Program-made: the position numbers and the translations under genes
Assembly: GCF_000422265.1 (NCBI RefSeq)
Contig: NZ_AULL01000012.1
Location: 186,001 to 250,000 of the forward strand
DNA from: Kaistella palustris DSM 21579
GTDB lineage: Bacteria > Bacteroidota > Bacteroidia > Flavobacteriales > Weeksellaceae
Reading direction: 5' to 3'
Length of the DNA stretch: 64,000 nucleotides
Shown here: positions 1-7,386 of the stretch, one piece after another
Layout: the number at the start of each line of letters is the position of its first letter
Numbering within the stretch: the stretch's first letter is position 1
The notes under the pieces: generated by a model
The model's input: the letters and a program-made list of their open reading frames with translations, nothing else
Told to the model about the DNA's origin: nothing
Databases searched by the model: none

Positions 1-32
1 CCAAATCAGGCATTTTCTGCGTTTCCGCTATT

Positions 33-1541
33 TTATGAAATTCCCTCTTCCGCACCCTTTAAATGGGTCATCATATTGGCATCAATATTTACCTGCAGAC
101 CCATGGCTATCTTCATCCCCAGCTCAATATTTGCACGGAAGAAATGGCAAAGCTGGCGGTTGATGATCTCATCGCGTTTTGGCCCGGAAATATTTTTCAT
201 CGAGTCTACGATATTGTGTATGAGGTTTTCGCGCGCTTCGGCGTTCATTGCTTTTGTGTAAAGCAAACCTGGCTGTGAGTAGTGGTCGTCATCATTTTCA
301 TTTCGGTTAAAGTGTGCGACAACCGTACTGTCAAGATCATATTCCAGCTCTTTGTACTGTGCATCAGCAATCGTATTGTCGAAACTGTTGGGGAAATAAT
401 TCGGCTGATCGCCGTAACTGCTGGAGTCAGCCATCGCGCCGTCTCTCTGGTAATTGTTGAATCCAAAAGGGCAGCGGTTCACTTCGAGCAGGTGCGCATT
501 TACACCGACTCTGTACCGCTGCGCGTCGGGATAAGAGAATATACGCCCCTGCAACATCTTATCGGGTGAAAAACCGATGCCTGAAATTAAATGACTGGGC
601 GAAAAAACGGCCTGCTCCACATGCGCGAAGAAATTGTTCGGAATCTCATTGAGTTCCATTTCACCTACTTCAATTAAAGGGAACTCATCGTGGAACCAGA
701 CTTTGGTTACATCGAAGGGATTCCAGCGGAAATCCTGCGCTTCCTCTTCGGTCATCACCTGAATATATAAAGTCCATTTCGGGAAATTGCCGTTTTCTAT
801 AGCGTGAACCAGATCTTCCTGAGCAAAATCGGGGTTCTGACCTTTCATTTCAGTCGCTGCTTCATTAGAAAAATTCTTAATTCCCTGTTTGGTTTTGAAG
901 TGAAATTTCACCCAGACTCTTTCGTTTTTTGCATTGACCATTGAGTAAGTGTGGGAACCAAAACCATGCATATGTCTGTAACCATAAGGTGTACCGCGGT
1001 CCGACATCAATATTAAAACCTGATGCAGTGATTCCGGATTCAGGCTCCAGAAATCCCACTTCATCGTAGCGCTTTTTAGATTGGTTTTTGGGAGACGCTT
1101 TTGGGTGTGGATGAAATCAGGGAATTTCTTAGCGTCTTTAATGAAAAAAACGGGTGTGTTATTTCCCACCAAATCCCAGTTTCCGTCTTCGGTATAAAAT
1201 TTCAGCGCAAATCCGCGCGGATCTCTTTCGGTATCGGCGCTGCCTTTTTCGCCGCCGACTGTAGAGAAACGTGCAAACATTCTGCATTCGTTGCCGACTT
1301 CAGCAAAAAGTTTTGCCTTGGTATATTGGGAAATATCGTGTGTCACTGTAAATTTTCCGTATGCGCCGCTTCCTTTTGCATGTACAATTCTCTCTGGAAT
1401 GCGTTCGCGCACGAAATGCGCAAGGTTCTCCTGCAGTATAAAATCCTGCAAAAGCACCGGCCCGCGGGCTCCCACAGTCTGGGAATCCTGATGTTCAAAA
1501 TAAGGCGCACCGGTTGCGGAGGTGAGTTTTTTAGAGGCCAT
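33..1541 (-). CDS. katA: Heme catalase (clade 3-like small subunit)
   Basis: The 502-residue protein decomposes hydrogen peroxide to water and oxygen in the cytoplasm. Visible motifs are the active-site His region (RIVHAKGSGAYGKF near residue 53), the distal Asn stretch DLVGNNTPVFF, and the proximal heme-ligand segment RIFSYPDAQRYRVG near residue 335. The length matches small-subunit monofunctional catalases. The ATG at 1539-1541 is preceded by an A-rich leader and a -7 box at 1561-1568. It is divergent from an OxyR-type regulator, which argues for peroxide-inducible expression. The reading frame is intact. Confidence 0.97.
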   Translation of the reverse strand: MASKKLTSATGAPYFEHQDSQTVGARGPVLLQDFILQENLAHFVRERIPERIVHAKGSGAYGKFTVTHDISQYTKAKLFAEVGNECRMFARFSTVGGEKGSADTERDPRGFALKFYTEDGNWDLVGNNTPVFFIKDAKKFPDFIHTQKRLPKTNLKSATMKWDFWSLNPESLHQVLILMSDRGTPYGYRHMHGFGSHTYSMVNAKNERVWVKFHFKTKQGIKNFSNEAATEMKGQNPDFAQEDLVHAIENGNFPKWTLYIQVMTEEEAQDFRWNPFDVTKVWFHDEFPLIEVGEMELNEIPNNFFAHVEQAVFSPSHLISGIGFSPDKMLQGRIFSYPDAQRYRVGVNAHLLEVNRCPFGFNNYQRDGAMADSSSYGDQPNYFPNSFDNTIADAQYKELEYDLDSTVVAHFNRNENDDDHYSQPGLLYTKAMNAEARENLIHNIVDSMKNISGPKRDEIINRQLCHFFRANIELGMKIAMGLQVNIDANMMTHLKGAEEGIS

Positions 1542-1560
1542 TTCTGTATATTTTCTAGTA

Positions 1561-1568
1561 CAAATCTA
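1561..1568 (-). promoter_or_regulatory. katA -7 promoter box (TAGATTTG)
   Basis: On the minus strand this reads TAGATTTG, an exact match to the Bacteroidota TAnnTTTG element, ending 19 nt before the katA ATG. I see no TTG at the normal -33 distance, which fits a promoter needing an activator such as OxyR. It lies about 30 bp from the opposing oxyR promoter. Confidence 0.6.
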
Positions 1569-1595
1569 GGTATTTCAACGCACACCTTAAAAAAA

Positions 1596-1623
1596 TTGAA
1601 ATCAATTAAACATGGTATATTTG
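1596..1623 (+). promoter_or_regulatory. oxyR promoter (TTG-N17-TATATTTG)
   Basis: TTG at 1596-1598 and TATATTTG at 1616-1623 are separated by 17 nt, fitting the Bacteroidota -33/-7 pattern. Transcription would begin near 1626, so the in-frame ATG at 1612 lies upstream of the transcript and the ATG at 1642 is the usable start. Confidence 0.65.
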
Positions 1624-1641
1624 CGACAGAAAAATTTCCAC

Positions 1642-2589
1642 ATGAACATTCAACAGTTAGAGTACCTTATTGCGGTCGATAAGTACAAACATTTTGGCAA
1701 AGCCGCGCAGTCGTGTTTCATTACGCAGCCTACGCTCAGCGCGATGATCCATAAATTTGAAGAAGAGTTGGATGTGAAGATTTTCGACCGTACCACGCAT
1801 CCGATCCGTACAACCGATGTGGGAATTCATATAATTGAAGAAGCAAAACAGGTCATCAGCTCCGTAAATGAACTCAAAAATAAAGCGAGTCTGCTGAATA
1901 ATATCCTGGCCGGAAAACTGAATCTTGGTATTATTCCTACCGTTTCGAGTTTTATACTGCCTTCAGAAATCTTCAGTTTTGTGCAGGAAAATCCGAAGAT
2001 TGAACTTACAGTAAAAGAAATGACGACCGAAAATATCATTAAAGCCCTAAAATCGGGTGAACTTGATGCGGGCATAATTTCTACGCCTTATGATGCAGCC
2101 GCCGATTTCTACCAGGATTTTCTTTTTAATGAAGAACTGATGATTTACTCATCGGAAAAAATTTTAAAAGATGATTCCTTTGTAGTGCCGGAGGAAATTG
2201 ACACCAACAAGGTCTGGCTCCTGGAAGAGGGAAACTGCCTGAAAACCCAGTTCGAAAACATCTGTCATTTAAAGGAAAACGAACTGAAGCCAAAAAACCT
2301 GGATTTTATGGCCTCGAATATCAATACGCTGATTCAAATGGTAGATACAGTTGGTGGTATTACGGTGCTGCCCGAGCTGGCGCTGCCACAGCTTTCAGGC
2401 GCACAAAAAGAAAAAGTTTCCCGTTTCCGGAAACCTTTTCCGTTCCGAGAAATCAGCCTGCTTTACTATAAACCCACTTACAAGCAGAAAATTCTGAGTG
2501 AAATGGCGGTTTACATTAAAGATTCGGTGGCGGCAAAACTTAATTTTAACAAGAATCCCGCAGATTTTGTAAGTGTAAAACCGCAGTAG
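1642..2589 (+). CDS. oxyR: OxyR-type LysR-family peroxide sensor
   Basis: This 315-residue LysR regulator has an N-terminal winged helix (MNIQQLEYLIAVDKYKHFGK, with SCFITQPTLSAMI as recognition helix) and a C-terminal sensing domain. Counting from the ATG at 1642, cysteines fall at residues 199 and 208 in GNCLKTQFENIC, the same numbers as the peroxide-reactive pair of E. coli OxyR. That match supports both the start and the function. An in-frame ATG at 1612 would add ten residues but overlaps the promoter box. The gene is divergent from katA, its expected target. Confidence 0.92.
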   Translation: MNIQQLEYLIAVDKYKHFGKAAQSCFITQPTLSAMIHKFEEELDVKIFDRTTHPIRTTDVGIHIIEEAKQVISSVNELKNKASLLNNILAGKLNLGIIPTVSSFILPSEIFSFVQENPKIELTVKEMTTENIIKALKSGELDAGIISTPYDAAADFYQDFLFNEELMIYSSEKILKDDSFVVPEEIDTNKVWLLEEGNCLKTQFENICHLKENELKPKNLDFMASNINTLIQMVDTVGGITVLPELALPQLSGAQKEKVSRFRKPFPFREISLLYYKPTYKQKILSEMAVYIKDSVAAKLNFNKNPADFVSVKPQ

Positions 2590-2608
2590 GTTAATTCCGT
2601 GAATTAAT

Positions 2609-2639
2609 TTTGTGGATCGCCAAATACTTTCTAAATTTG
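2609..2639 (+). promoter_or_regulatory. metK promoter (TTTG-N19-TAAATTTG)
   Basis: TTTG at 2609-2612 and TAAATTTG at 2632-2639 are spaced by 19 nt, a full match to the Bacteroidota consensus. The transcript would start near 2642, leaving a leader of roughly 140 nt that contains the riboswitch-like element. Confidence 0.75.
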
Positions 2640-2649
2640 CAACCGAAGA

Positions 2650-2706
2650 ACTTCACGAGGAAAAATTTGACCTGATTGCAACCTCCATAAAAAATGCTAA
2701 AACAGA
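2650..2706 (+). ncRNA. SAM-II-like riboswitch aptamer
   Basis: The leader has the SAM-II layout. A short P1 is formed by GAGG 2657-2660 and CCTC 2682-2685, enclosing AATTTGACC and GATTGCAA, strings like those in known SAM-II aptamers. The 3' part carries TGCTAAAA (2695-2702), resembling the conserved GCTAAA element. H-type pseudoknot pairing is possible: GCA 2678-2680 with TGC 2695-2697, and CTG 2672-2674 with CAG 2703-2705. Placement before metK fits a SAM sensor. The match rests on remembered family features; no covariance search was run. Confidence 0.75.
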
Positions 2707-2719
2707 ATTTCTATTTTAG

Positions 2720-2779
2720 TTTCTTTTGTAATCACTTCATTTTCCTTTAAAAATTAATCTTTTTTAAAAACAAAAGAAA
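2720..2779 (+). promoter_or_regulatory. A/U-rich helix covering the metK start region
   Basis: TTTCTTTTGT (2720-2729) is the exact reverse complement of ACAAAAGAAA (2770-2779), which ends one base before the metK ATG. Inside it, TTTAAAAA (2746-2753) pairs with TTTTTAAA (2761-2768). The combined structure would hide the A-rich ribosome-loading region. The 5' arm can alternatively pair with the P1 strand of the upstream aptamer (2657-2663), which suggests a switch; that mechanism is inference. Confidence 0.55.
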
Positions 2780-2780
2780 T

Positions 2781-4061
2781 ATGTCCTATCTATTTACGTC
2801 TGAGTCAGTTTCCGCAGGTCATCCTGATAAAGTTGCCGACCAGATTTCAGATGCGCTTATCGATCATTTTTTGGCTTACGATGCCAACTCCAAAGTAGCC
2901 TGTGAAACGATGGTCACCACCGGTCAGGTAATTCTTGCCGGCGAAGTGAAATCCCAGGCTTACCTTGATGTTCAGGAAATTGCAAGAAAAGTGATCAATG
3001 ATATCGGTTATACCAAAGGTGAATACATGTTCAACGGTGATTCGTGCGGAGTGATTTCTGCAATACATGAGCAGTCGCCGGACATTAACCAGGGTGTAGA
3101 CCGCGTTTCCGATGATGCAGATTTCGAAACCCGCGCCAATGCTCAGGGAGCCGGTGACCAGGGAATGATGTTTGGTTATGCGACCAATGAAACCGATAAT
3201 TATATGCCGTTGGCCCTTGACCTTGCGCATACCATTCTGCGCGAACTCTCGAAACTGCGCGACGAGAACGACGCCATTAAATATCTGCGACCCGATGCAA
3301 AATCACAGGTAACCATAGAATATTCCGATGATCATAAACCGGTGAGAATTGACTCTATTGTAGTATCAACCCAGCACGATGATTTCGGGAGTGAGGAGGC
3401 GATGCTTGCAAAAATAAAAAAAGACATCATCGAAATTCTGATTCCGCGAGTGAAGGCAGCTCAGAAAAGAGAAATTCAGGAACTGTTCAACGATGAGATA
3501 AAATATCATATCAACCCAACAGGAAAATTTGTCATCGGCGGGCCACATGGCGATACAGGTTTAACCGGGCGGAAAATTATTGTCGATACTTACGGTGGCA
3601 AAGGTGCTCACGGTGGCGGAGCGTTCTCCGGTAAGGATCCTTCCAAGGTAGACCGAAGTGCCGCGTATGCCGTACGTCACATGGCGAAAAACCTGGTTGC
3701 AGCCGGCGTTGCCGATGAGGTTTTGGTGCAGGTTTCCTACGCGATCGGTGTGGCCGAACCTTGCGGTCTTTACATTGATACGTACGGAACCTCGAAAATT
3801 AATTTACACGACGGCGAGATTGCGGAGCGGATCCAAAAAATCTTCGACCTGCGGCCTTACGCTATCGAGCAGAATCTGAAACTGCGAAATCCGATTTACC
3901 AGGAAACTGCTTCTTACGGGCATATGGGCCGGGAATATTATACGGCGTCGAAAACCTTTAATAAAGGAAAGAACAACGAAAAAACGATCGACAACCTCGA
4001 GTTCTTTACGTGGGAAAAACTCGATAAGGTCGATGAGATCAAAGAGGAATTTGGTATTTAA
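2781..4061 (+). CDS. metK: S-adenosylmethionine synthetase
   Basis: The protein makes SAM from methionine and ATP in the cytoplasm. Signature segments are the N-terminal [18 protein letters not shown], the ATP loop [12 protein letters not shown], and the glycine-rich [20 protein letters not shown]. At 426 residues it is somewhat longer than the E. coli enzyme (about 384). The ATG at 2781 follows an A-rich leader. The gene is monocistronic, bounded by its own promoter and a strong terminator, with a SAM-II-like element in the leader implying feedback by its own product. Confidence 0.98.
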   Translation: MSYLFTSESVSAGHPDKVADQISDALIDHFLAYDANSKVACETMVTTGQVILAGEVKSQAYLDVQEIARKVINDIGYTKGEYMFNGDSCGVISAIHEQSPDINQGVDRVSDDADFETRANAQGAGDQGMMFGYATNETDNYMPLALDLAHTILRELSKLRDENDAIKYLRPDAKSQVTIEYSDDHKPVRIDSIVVSTQHDDFGSEEAMLAKIKKDIIEILIPRVKAAQKREIQELFNDEIKYHINPTGKFVIGGPHGDTGLTGRKIIVDTYGGKGAHGGGAFSGKDPSKVDRSAAYAVRHMAKNLVAAGVADEVLVQVSYAIGVAEPCGLYIDTYGTSKINLHDGEIAERIQKIFDLRPYAIEQNLKLRNPIYQETASYGHMGREYYTASKTFNKGKNNEKTIDNLEFFTWEKLDKVDEIKEEFGI

Positions 4062-4078
4062 TTACCATTTAATTTTAA

Positions 4079-4113
4079 ACTGCTTTATCGGAACTGATAA
4101 GGCAGTTTTTTTT
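4079..4113 (+). terminator. Rho-independent terminator after metK
   Basis: ACTGCTTTATC (4079-4089) pairs with GATAAGGCAGT (4096-4106) with one G-U wobble around a 6-nt loop, followed by a run of T. Confidence 0.9.
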
Positions 4114-4142
4114 AACTTTACGCAGATAAGCGATTTTAATTT

Positions 4143-4631
4143 ATGAAGAAAAATCTTTTTTTATTCCTTTTAATAGTGTTTTCGGTGGGAAGTCTGGCCA
4201 AGGCTCAGCTCACGGTGCACAAAATGGTTCACGCAGGTTACGTGTACCAGAACCAAAGTTTCGGCGAGATAGGCGGCCGACTGCTGCTCCTCAATACCGA
4301 TGATGTGATTTACAGGATCGGCGCTGCGGCACTGCTGGGTTCTGCCAACGGAAAGTTTGCAGTTTTACCCAAGCTTCAGGGCGATATTCTGATTAATTTT
4401 GAGCGGAATGTTGACCTTTATCATTCCTATTATTTTCTGGCAGGCGCAGAAGTTACCACGAAATATATAGCGCCGAAAGTCGGTCTTACCTTATTTGGTT
4501 TGCTCGACCTTACAGGCGGTTACGCTTTTTCACTGGACAAAAGTGGAATCAATGGCAAAGAATTGAAAGGATTAAATATCAATTTTACCCTCAATATCCC
4601 GCTTGTATTGCTGCATGATCTGTCACAATAA
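4143..4631 (+). CDS. Secreted protein of unknown function
   Basis: The 162-residue product starts with a clear Sec signal peptide (MKKNLFLFLLIVFSV, cleavage likely after LAKA). The rest is rich in short beta-type stretches such as VLPKLQGDILINF and YHSYYFLAGAEVTTKY, suggesting a small outer-membrane or periplasmic beta structure. I do not recognise the family. It lies alone between the metK terminator and the sigma factor gene. The start is the first ATG and puts the signal peptide at the N-terminus. Confidence 0.75.
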   Translation: MKKNLFLFLLIVFSVGSLAKAQLTVHKMVHAGYVYQNQSFGEIGGRLLLLNTDDVIYRIGAAALLGSANGKFAVLPKLQGDILINFERNVDLYHSYYFLAGAEVTTKYIAPKVGLTLFGLLDLTGGYAFSLDKSGINGKELKGLNINFTLNIPLVLLHDLSQ

Positions 4632-4805
4632 TTTATTTCTGTTAAATATTTTCGAAATTTTAACGTTGTATTAACTTTTTTGCTATTTTTACCACTCCAT
4701 AAAACAACCGACTATCGACTAAACTCTACTTCTTATTTTAAAACCGGATTTCCCAACCTGAACTTATTTTGGGGTGCACACACGGTGAAAAAACAGAAGA
4801 GAGTT

Positions 4806-5396
4806 ATGAAAACACAAACAGACAGCTGGTTGATCTCAGAATACCGCAACGGAAACGAACGTACTTTGCCGGTGTTGATCGAGAGACATCAAAAAGATCT
4901 TTTCTCATTTATCTTTTATAAACTGATGGATGAAGATCTGGCCAACGACATATTCCAGGATACTTTTATGAAAATTATTGTAACGCTGAAGGAAGGGCGC
5001 TACAACGAAGAAGGTAAATTTATCCTCTGGGCCAAACGCATCGCATACAACCTGATCATCGATCATTTCCGGTTAAAGGCCAAACACATCAAGGTTTCTG
5101 AGACCACTTATGACAATGACGAATTTTCAATATTTGACCTGATTTCTGAGAAAGAAGAAAATATTGAAGAGCGCCTCATCAGTCAGCAGATTCACGATGA
5201 CCTTACCAAAATGCTCATTTATCTGCCCGAAAATCAGCAGGAAGTGATCCGGCTGCGTTTTTTTGATGGTTTAAGTTTTAAGGAAATTGCCGAGCAAACC
5301 GACAGCAGCATCAATACAACCTTGGGCAGAGTGCGCTATGCACTTATCAATTTGCGTAAAATTATGGCCGACCATCAGATTATTTTAACCAGATGA
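4806..5396 (+). CDS. ECF-type RNA polymerase sigma factor
   Basis: The 196-residue protein has sigma region 2 (LFSFIFYKLMDEDLANDIFQDTFMK is its core, around residues 32-57) and region 4 (LPENQQEVIRLRFFDGLSF, then the HTH IAEQTDSSINTTLGRVRYAL). The frame extends upstream to a TTG at 4680, but conserved sequence begins at the ATG at 4806. No FecR-type anti-sigma gene or SusCD pair is adjacent, so this is not the usual polysaccharide-utilisation arrangement. A 44-residue ORF follows after 49 nt and may be co-transcribed. Target genes cannot be read from the sequence. Confidence 0.93.
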   Translation: MKTQTDSWLISEYRNGNERTLPVLIERHQKDLFSFIFYKLMDEDLANDIFQDTFMKIIVTLKEGRYNEEGKFILWAKRIAYNLIIDHFRLKAKHIKVSETTYDNDEFSIFDLISEKEENIEERLISQQIHDDLTKMLIYLPENQQEVIRLRFFDGLSFKEIAEQTDSSINTTLGRVRYALINLRKIMADHQIILTR

Positions 5397-5445
5397 TAAT
5401 AATTGAAATAAAGTTTCGTTTTTAGGGAAATAAAACATCCCGCCT

Positions 5446-5580
5446 ATGAAAAAAAATGACACTTTAAATCAAAACCTTTTGAAACCAAAAAGACAGACCG
5501 TCGACTTTTTACTAAGTTATTCCAGGAGTATTGCAGTTCTGAAAACCTCCGGTAAAAGTCAGACCGTATCCAAGAATTAA
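5446..5580 (+). CDS. Small ORF downstream of the ECF sigma factor (44 aa)
   Basis: An ATG at 5446 opens a frame ending with TAA at 5578-5580, giving 44 residues that begin MKKNDTLNQN and contain the basic-hydrophobic stretch KRQTVDFLLSYSRSIAVLKT. The start follows an A-rich leader. From memory, Bacteroidota genomes carry short unannotated proteins with a similar TVDFLLxYS-type segment next to regulatory genes; I cannot confirm this without a search. Composition is coding-like and the gene fills the space between the sigma gene and the next promoter. Function unknown; it could be a regulatory peptide. Confidence 0.55.
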   Translation: MKKNDTLNQNLLKPKRQTVDFLLSYSRSIAVLKTSGKSQTVSKN

Positions 5581-5592
5581 CCTTAATTTGAT

Positions 5593-5600
5593 TAAATTTG
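5593..5600 (+). promoter_or_regulatory. -7 box TAAATTTG just before the HAD gene
   Basis: TAAATTTG ends 6 nt before the ATG at 5607, so transcription would start within a few nt of the start codon and the mRNA would be nearly leaderless. It rules out the in-frame TTG at 5598 as a start because that codon lies inside the box. Confidence 0.6.
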
Positions 5601-5606
5601 TGCTGT

Positions 5607-6302
5607 ATGAAAATTCAGCACATTTTTTTTGACCTCGACAACACTCTATGGGATCACCGCCGAAATGCGTATCTCACTCTGAAAGAAATCTTTAAAAAAG
5701 AAGATATTTCAGAAAAATACAACCTCGATTTTGAGGATTTTCACAAAGAATACTTTACGATCAACGAGAGACTCTGGGAACAGATCCGCGATGGTGAGAT
5801 TACCAAGGATTATCTCCGCGAACACCGTTTCTACGATGCTTTCGCGTTTTTCGGGATCGAGGATGCCACGCTCGCCCAGACTTTTGAAAGTAATTTTCTT
5901 GATGAGATTCTTAATTATAACGATCTCGTGGAAGGTGCGTTTCAGATCCTGGAATATCTTTCCGAAAAAGATTATGTCCTGCACATTCTTTCAAACGGTT
6001 TCCAGGAAGTGACCTATAAGAAATGCGAACTTTCGGGCATCAAGAACTATTTTCAAACCATCACCAGCGCTGATGAAATCAACGTGAGAAAGCCGCATCC
6101 CGAAGTATACGAATACGCCCTGCGAAAAGCCGGCGCGCAAAAGGAAAACTCAATGATGATCGGGGACGACTGGATCGCTGATGTGGAAGGTGGTAAATCC
6201 TTTGGCTTACAGGTCGTTTTTTTCGATGTTTTTAATGATAATTTCGAAGCGGAAAATGTAACTGTGATCAAAAAACTGATCGAACTTAAAGATATCTTAT
6301 AA
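5607..6302 (+). CDS. yjjG: YjjG/YfnB-family HAD 5'-nucleotidase
   Basis: The 231-residue HAD hydrolase has motif I at residues 9-17 (DLDNTLWDH, nucleophile Asp9 and acid Asp11), motif II in HILSNGF, the motif III Lys in VRKPHPEVYEYAL, and motif IV in MIGDDWIADVEGG. The DNTLWDH variant and helical cap fit the YjjG group, which dephosphorylates pyrimidine and non-canonical nucleoside monophosphates; the exact substrate is inferred from the family. The start is set by the promoter box ending at 5600. It ends against a terminator shared with trpS on the other strand. Confidence 0.88.
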   Translation: MKIQHIFFDLDNTLWDHRRNAYLTLKEIFKKEDISEKYNLDFEDFHKEYFTINERLWEQIRDGEITKDYLREHRFYDAFAFFGIEDATLAQTFESNFLDEILNYNDLVEGAFQILEYLSEKDYVLHILSNGFQEVTYKKCELSGIKNYFQTITSADEINVRKPHPEVYEYALRKAGAQKENSMMIGDDWIADVEGGKSFGLQVVFFDVFNDNFEAENVTVIKKLIELKDIL

Positions 6303-6308
6303 AGAAAA

Positions 6309-6337
6309 AAGACCTTTTCAATAATCGAAAAGGTCTT
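6309..6337. terminator. Convergent terminator between the HAD gene and trpS
   Basis: AAGACCTTTTC (6309-6319) pairs perfectly with GAAAAGGTCTT (6327-6337). The better T-run lies on the minus strand, so it serves trpS best but can act on both genes. Confidence 0.85.
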
Positions 6338-6348
6338 GATTAAATTTT

Positions 6349-7317
6349 TTAAACTCCCAGACTTTCACGTACTCTGGAAAGTGTTTCCTTTGCAATGGCT
6401 CGGGTTTTTACAGCACCTTGCTGAAGTTTCTCTTCGAGTTCCTGTAAATTGTTCATGTAATAACTGAAGAGTTCCCGCTCTTTTGCGAAACGCGTTAAGA
6501 TGAGGTTCAGCAGTTCGTTTTTAGCATGCCCATATCCAAAATTTCCGGCGAGATATTTTTGTCTTAAACTTGCCGTCTGCTCAGCCGTAGCGATGAGTTC
6601 GTAGAGCGCAAAAACCTTGTCGGTTTCCGGATCTTTTGGTTCTTCCAGGGATTTGGAATCGGTCTCAATTCCCATCACCTGTTTTTTCAGTTCCTTTTCG
6701 GGCAGAAAGATGTTGATGATGTTTCCCCGGGATTTGCTCATTTTCTGGCCGTCGGTGCCCGGAACATATTTGGTGTCTTCCTGAAGTTCCGCCTGTGGCA
6801 ACACGAAGACTTCGCCCATTTGGTGATTGAATCTGGAACCCATGTCGCGCGCCATCTCCAGGTGCTGAAGTTGGTCTTTGCCAACCGGAACAACTTCGGC
6901 ATCATAAAGTAAAATATCCGCAGCCATAAGAATGGGATAAGTGAAAAGTCCTGCGTTCACATCATCCAGCCGGTCGGCTTTATCTTTAAAAGAGTGTGCC
7001 AGCGTCAATCGCTGATAAGGATAAAAGCAGGAAAGATACCAGGAAAGTTCGCAGACTTCGGCGATGTCGCTTTGTCTGTAAAAATAAGTTTTCTCCGGAT
7101 CCAGGCCGCATGCGAGCCACGCTGCGGCAATTTCATACGTATTCTGCCGAAGTTCCGCTGCGTTTTTGATCTGGGTTAATGAGTGCAGATTGGCGATGAA
7201 AAGAAATGATTCGTTATCAGACTTTTTCGAAAGTTCGATAGCGGGAATGATGGCGCCAAGTAAATTTCCGAGATGTGGCGTTCCTGTCGCCTGTATTCCT
7301 GTAAGTATTCTGGACAT
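6349..7317 (-). CDS. trpS: Tryptophanyl-tRNA synthetase
   Basis: This class I aminoacyl-tRNA synthetase charges tRNA-Trp. Counting from the ATG at 7315-7317 the enzyme has 322 residues. The HIGH-type signature is TGTPHLGN (11-18) and the KMSKS loop is KMSKSRGN (192-199). Seven further residues upstream are possible (ATG at 7338), but the -7 box at 7336-7343 overlaps that codon, so 7317 is the start. It is a single gene with its own promoter and terminator. Confidence 0.97.
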   Translation of the reverse strand: MSRILTGIQATGTPHLGNLLGAIIPAIELSKKSDNESFLFIANLHSLTQIKNAAELRQNTYEIAAAWLACGLDPEKTYFYRQSDIAEVCELSWYLSCFYPYQRLTLAHSFKDKADRLDDVNAGLFTYPILMAADILLYDAEVVPVGKDQLQHLEMARDMGSRFNHQMGEVFVLPQAELQEDTKYVPGTDGQKMSKSRGNIINIFLPEKELKKQVMGIETDSKSLEEPKDPETDKVFALYELIATAEQTASLRQKYLAGNFGYGHAKNELLNLILTRFAKERELFSYYMNNLQELEEKLQQGAVKTRAIAKETLSRVRESLGV

Positions 7318-7335
7318 ATTATAATCTGCTTTGCG

Positions 7336-7366
7336 CAAAAATACGAAAGAAATGCCTCTTTGCCAA
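7336..7366 (-). promoter_or_regulatory. trpS promoter (TTG-N20-TATTTTTG)
   Basis: On the minus strand, TTG (7366-7364) and TATTTTTG (7343-7336) are separated by 20 nt. The box ends 18 nt before the ATG at 7317. Confidence 0.7.
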
Positions 7367-7386
7367 CCGTGCGCGCGATTGTGCGT

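Noticed and set aside
1101-1682. A 193-codon plus-strand frame antisense to katA
   Set aside because: It is a shadow of katA, runs through both promoters and has no recognisable protein content.
2650-2706. SAM-I type riboswitch before metK
   Set aside because: The leader lacks the SAM-I four-way junction and its conserved AGAGG/GGAGGGA elements; the short pseudoknot layout fits SAM-II instead.
2847-3230. A 127-codon minus-strand frame in metK
   Set aside because: Shadow of a clear gene; no leader or conserved features.
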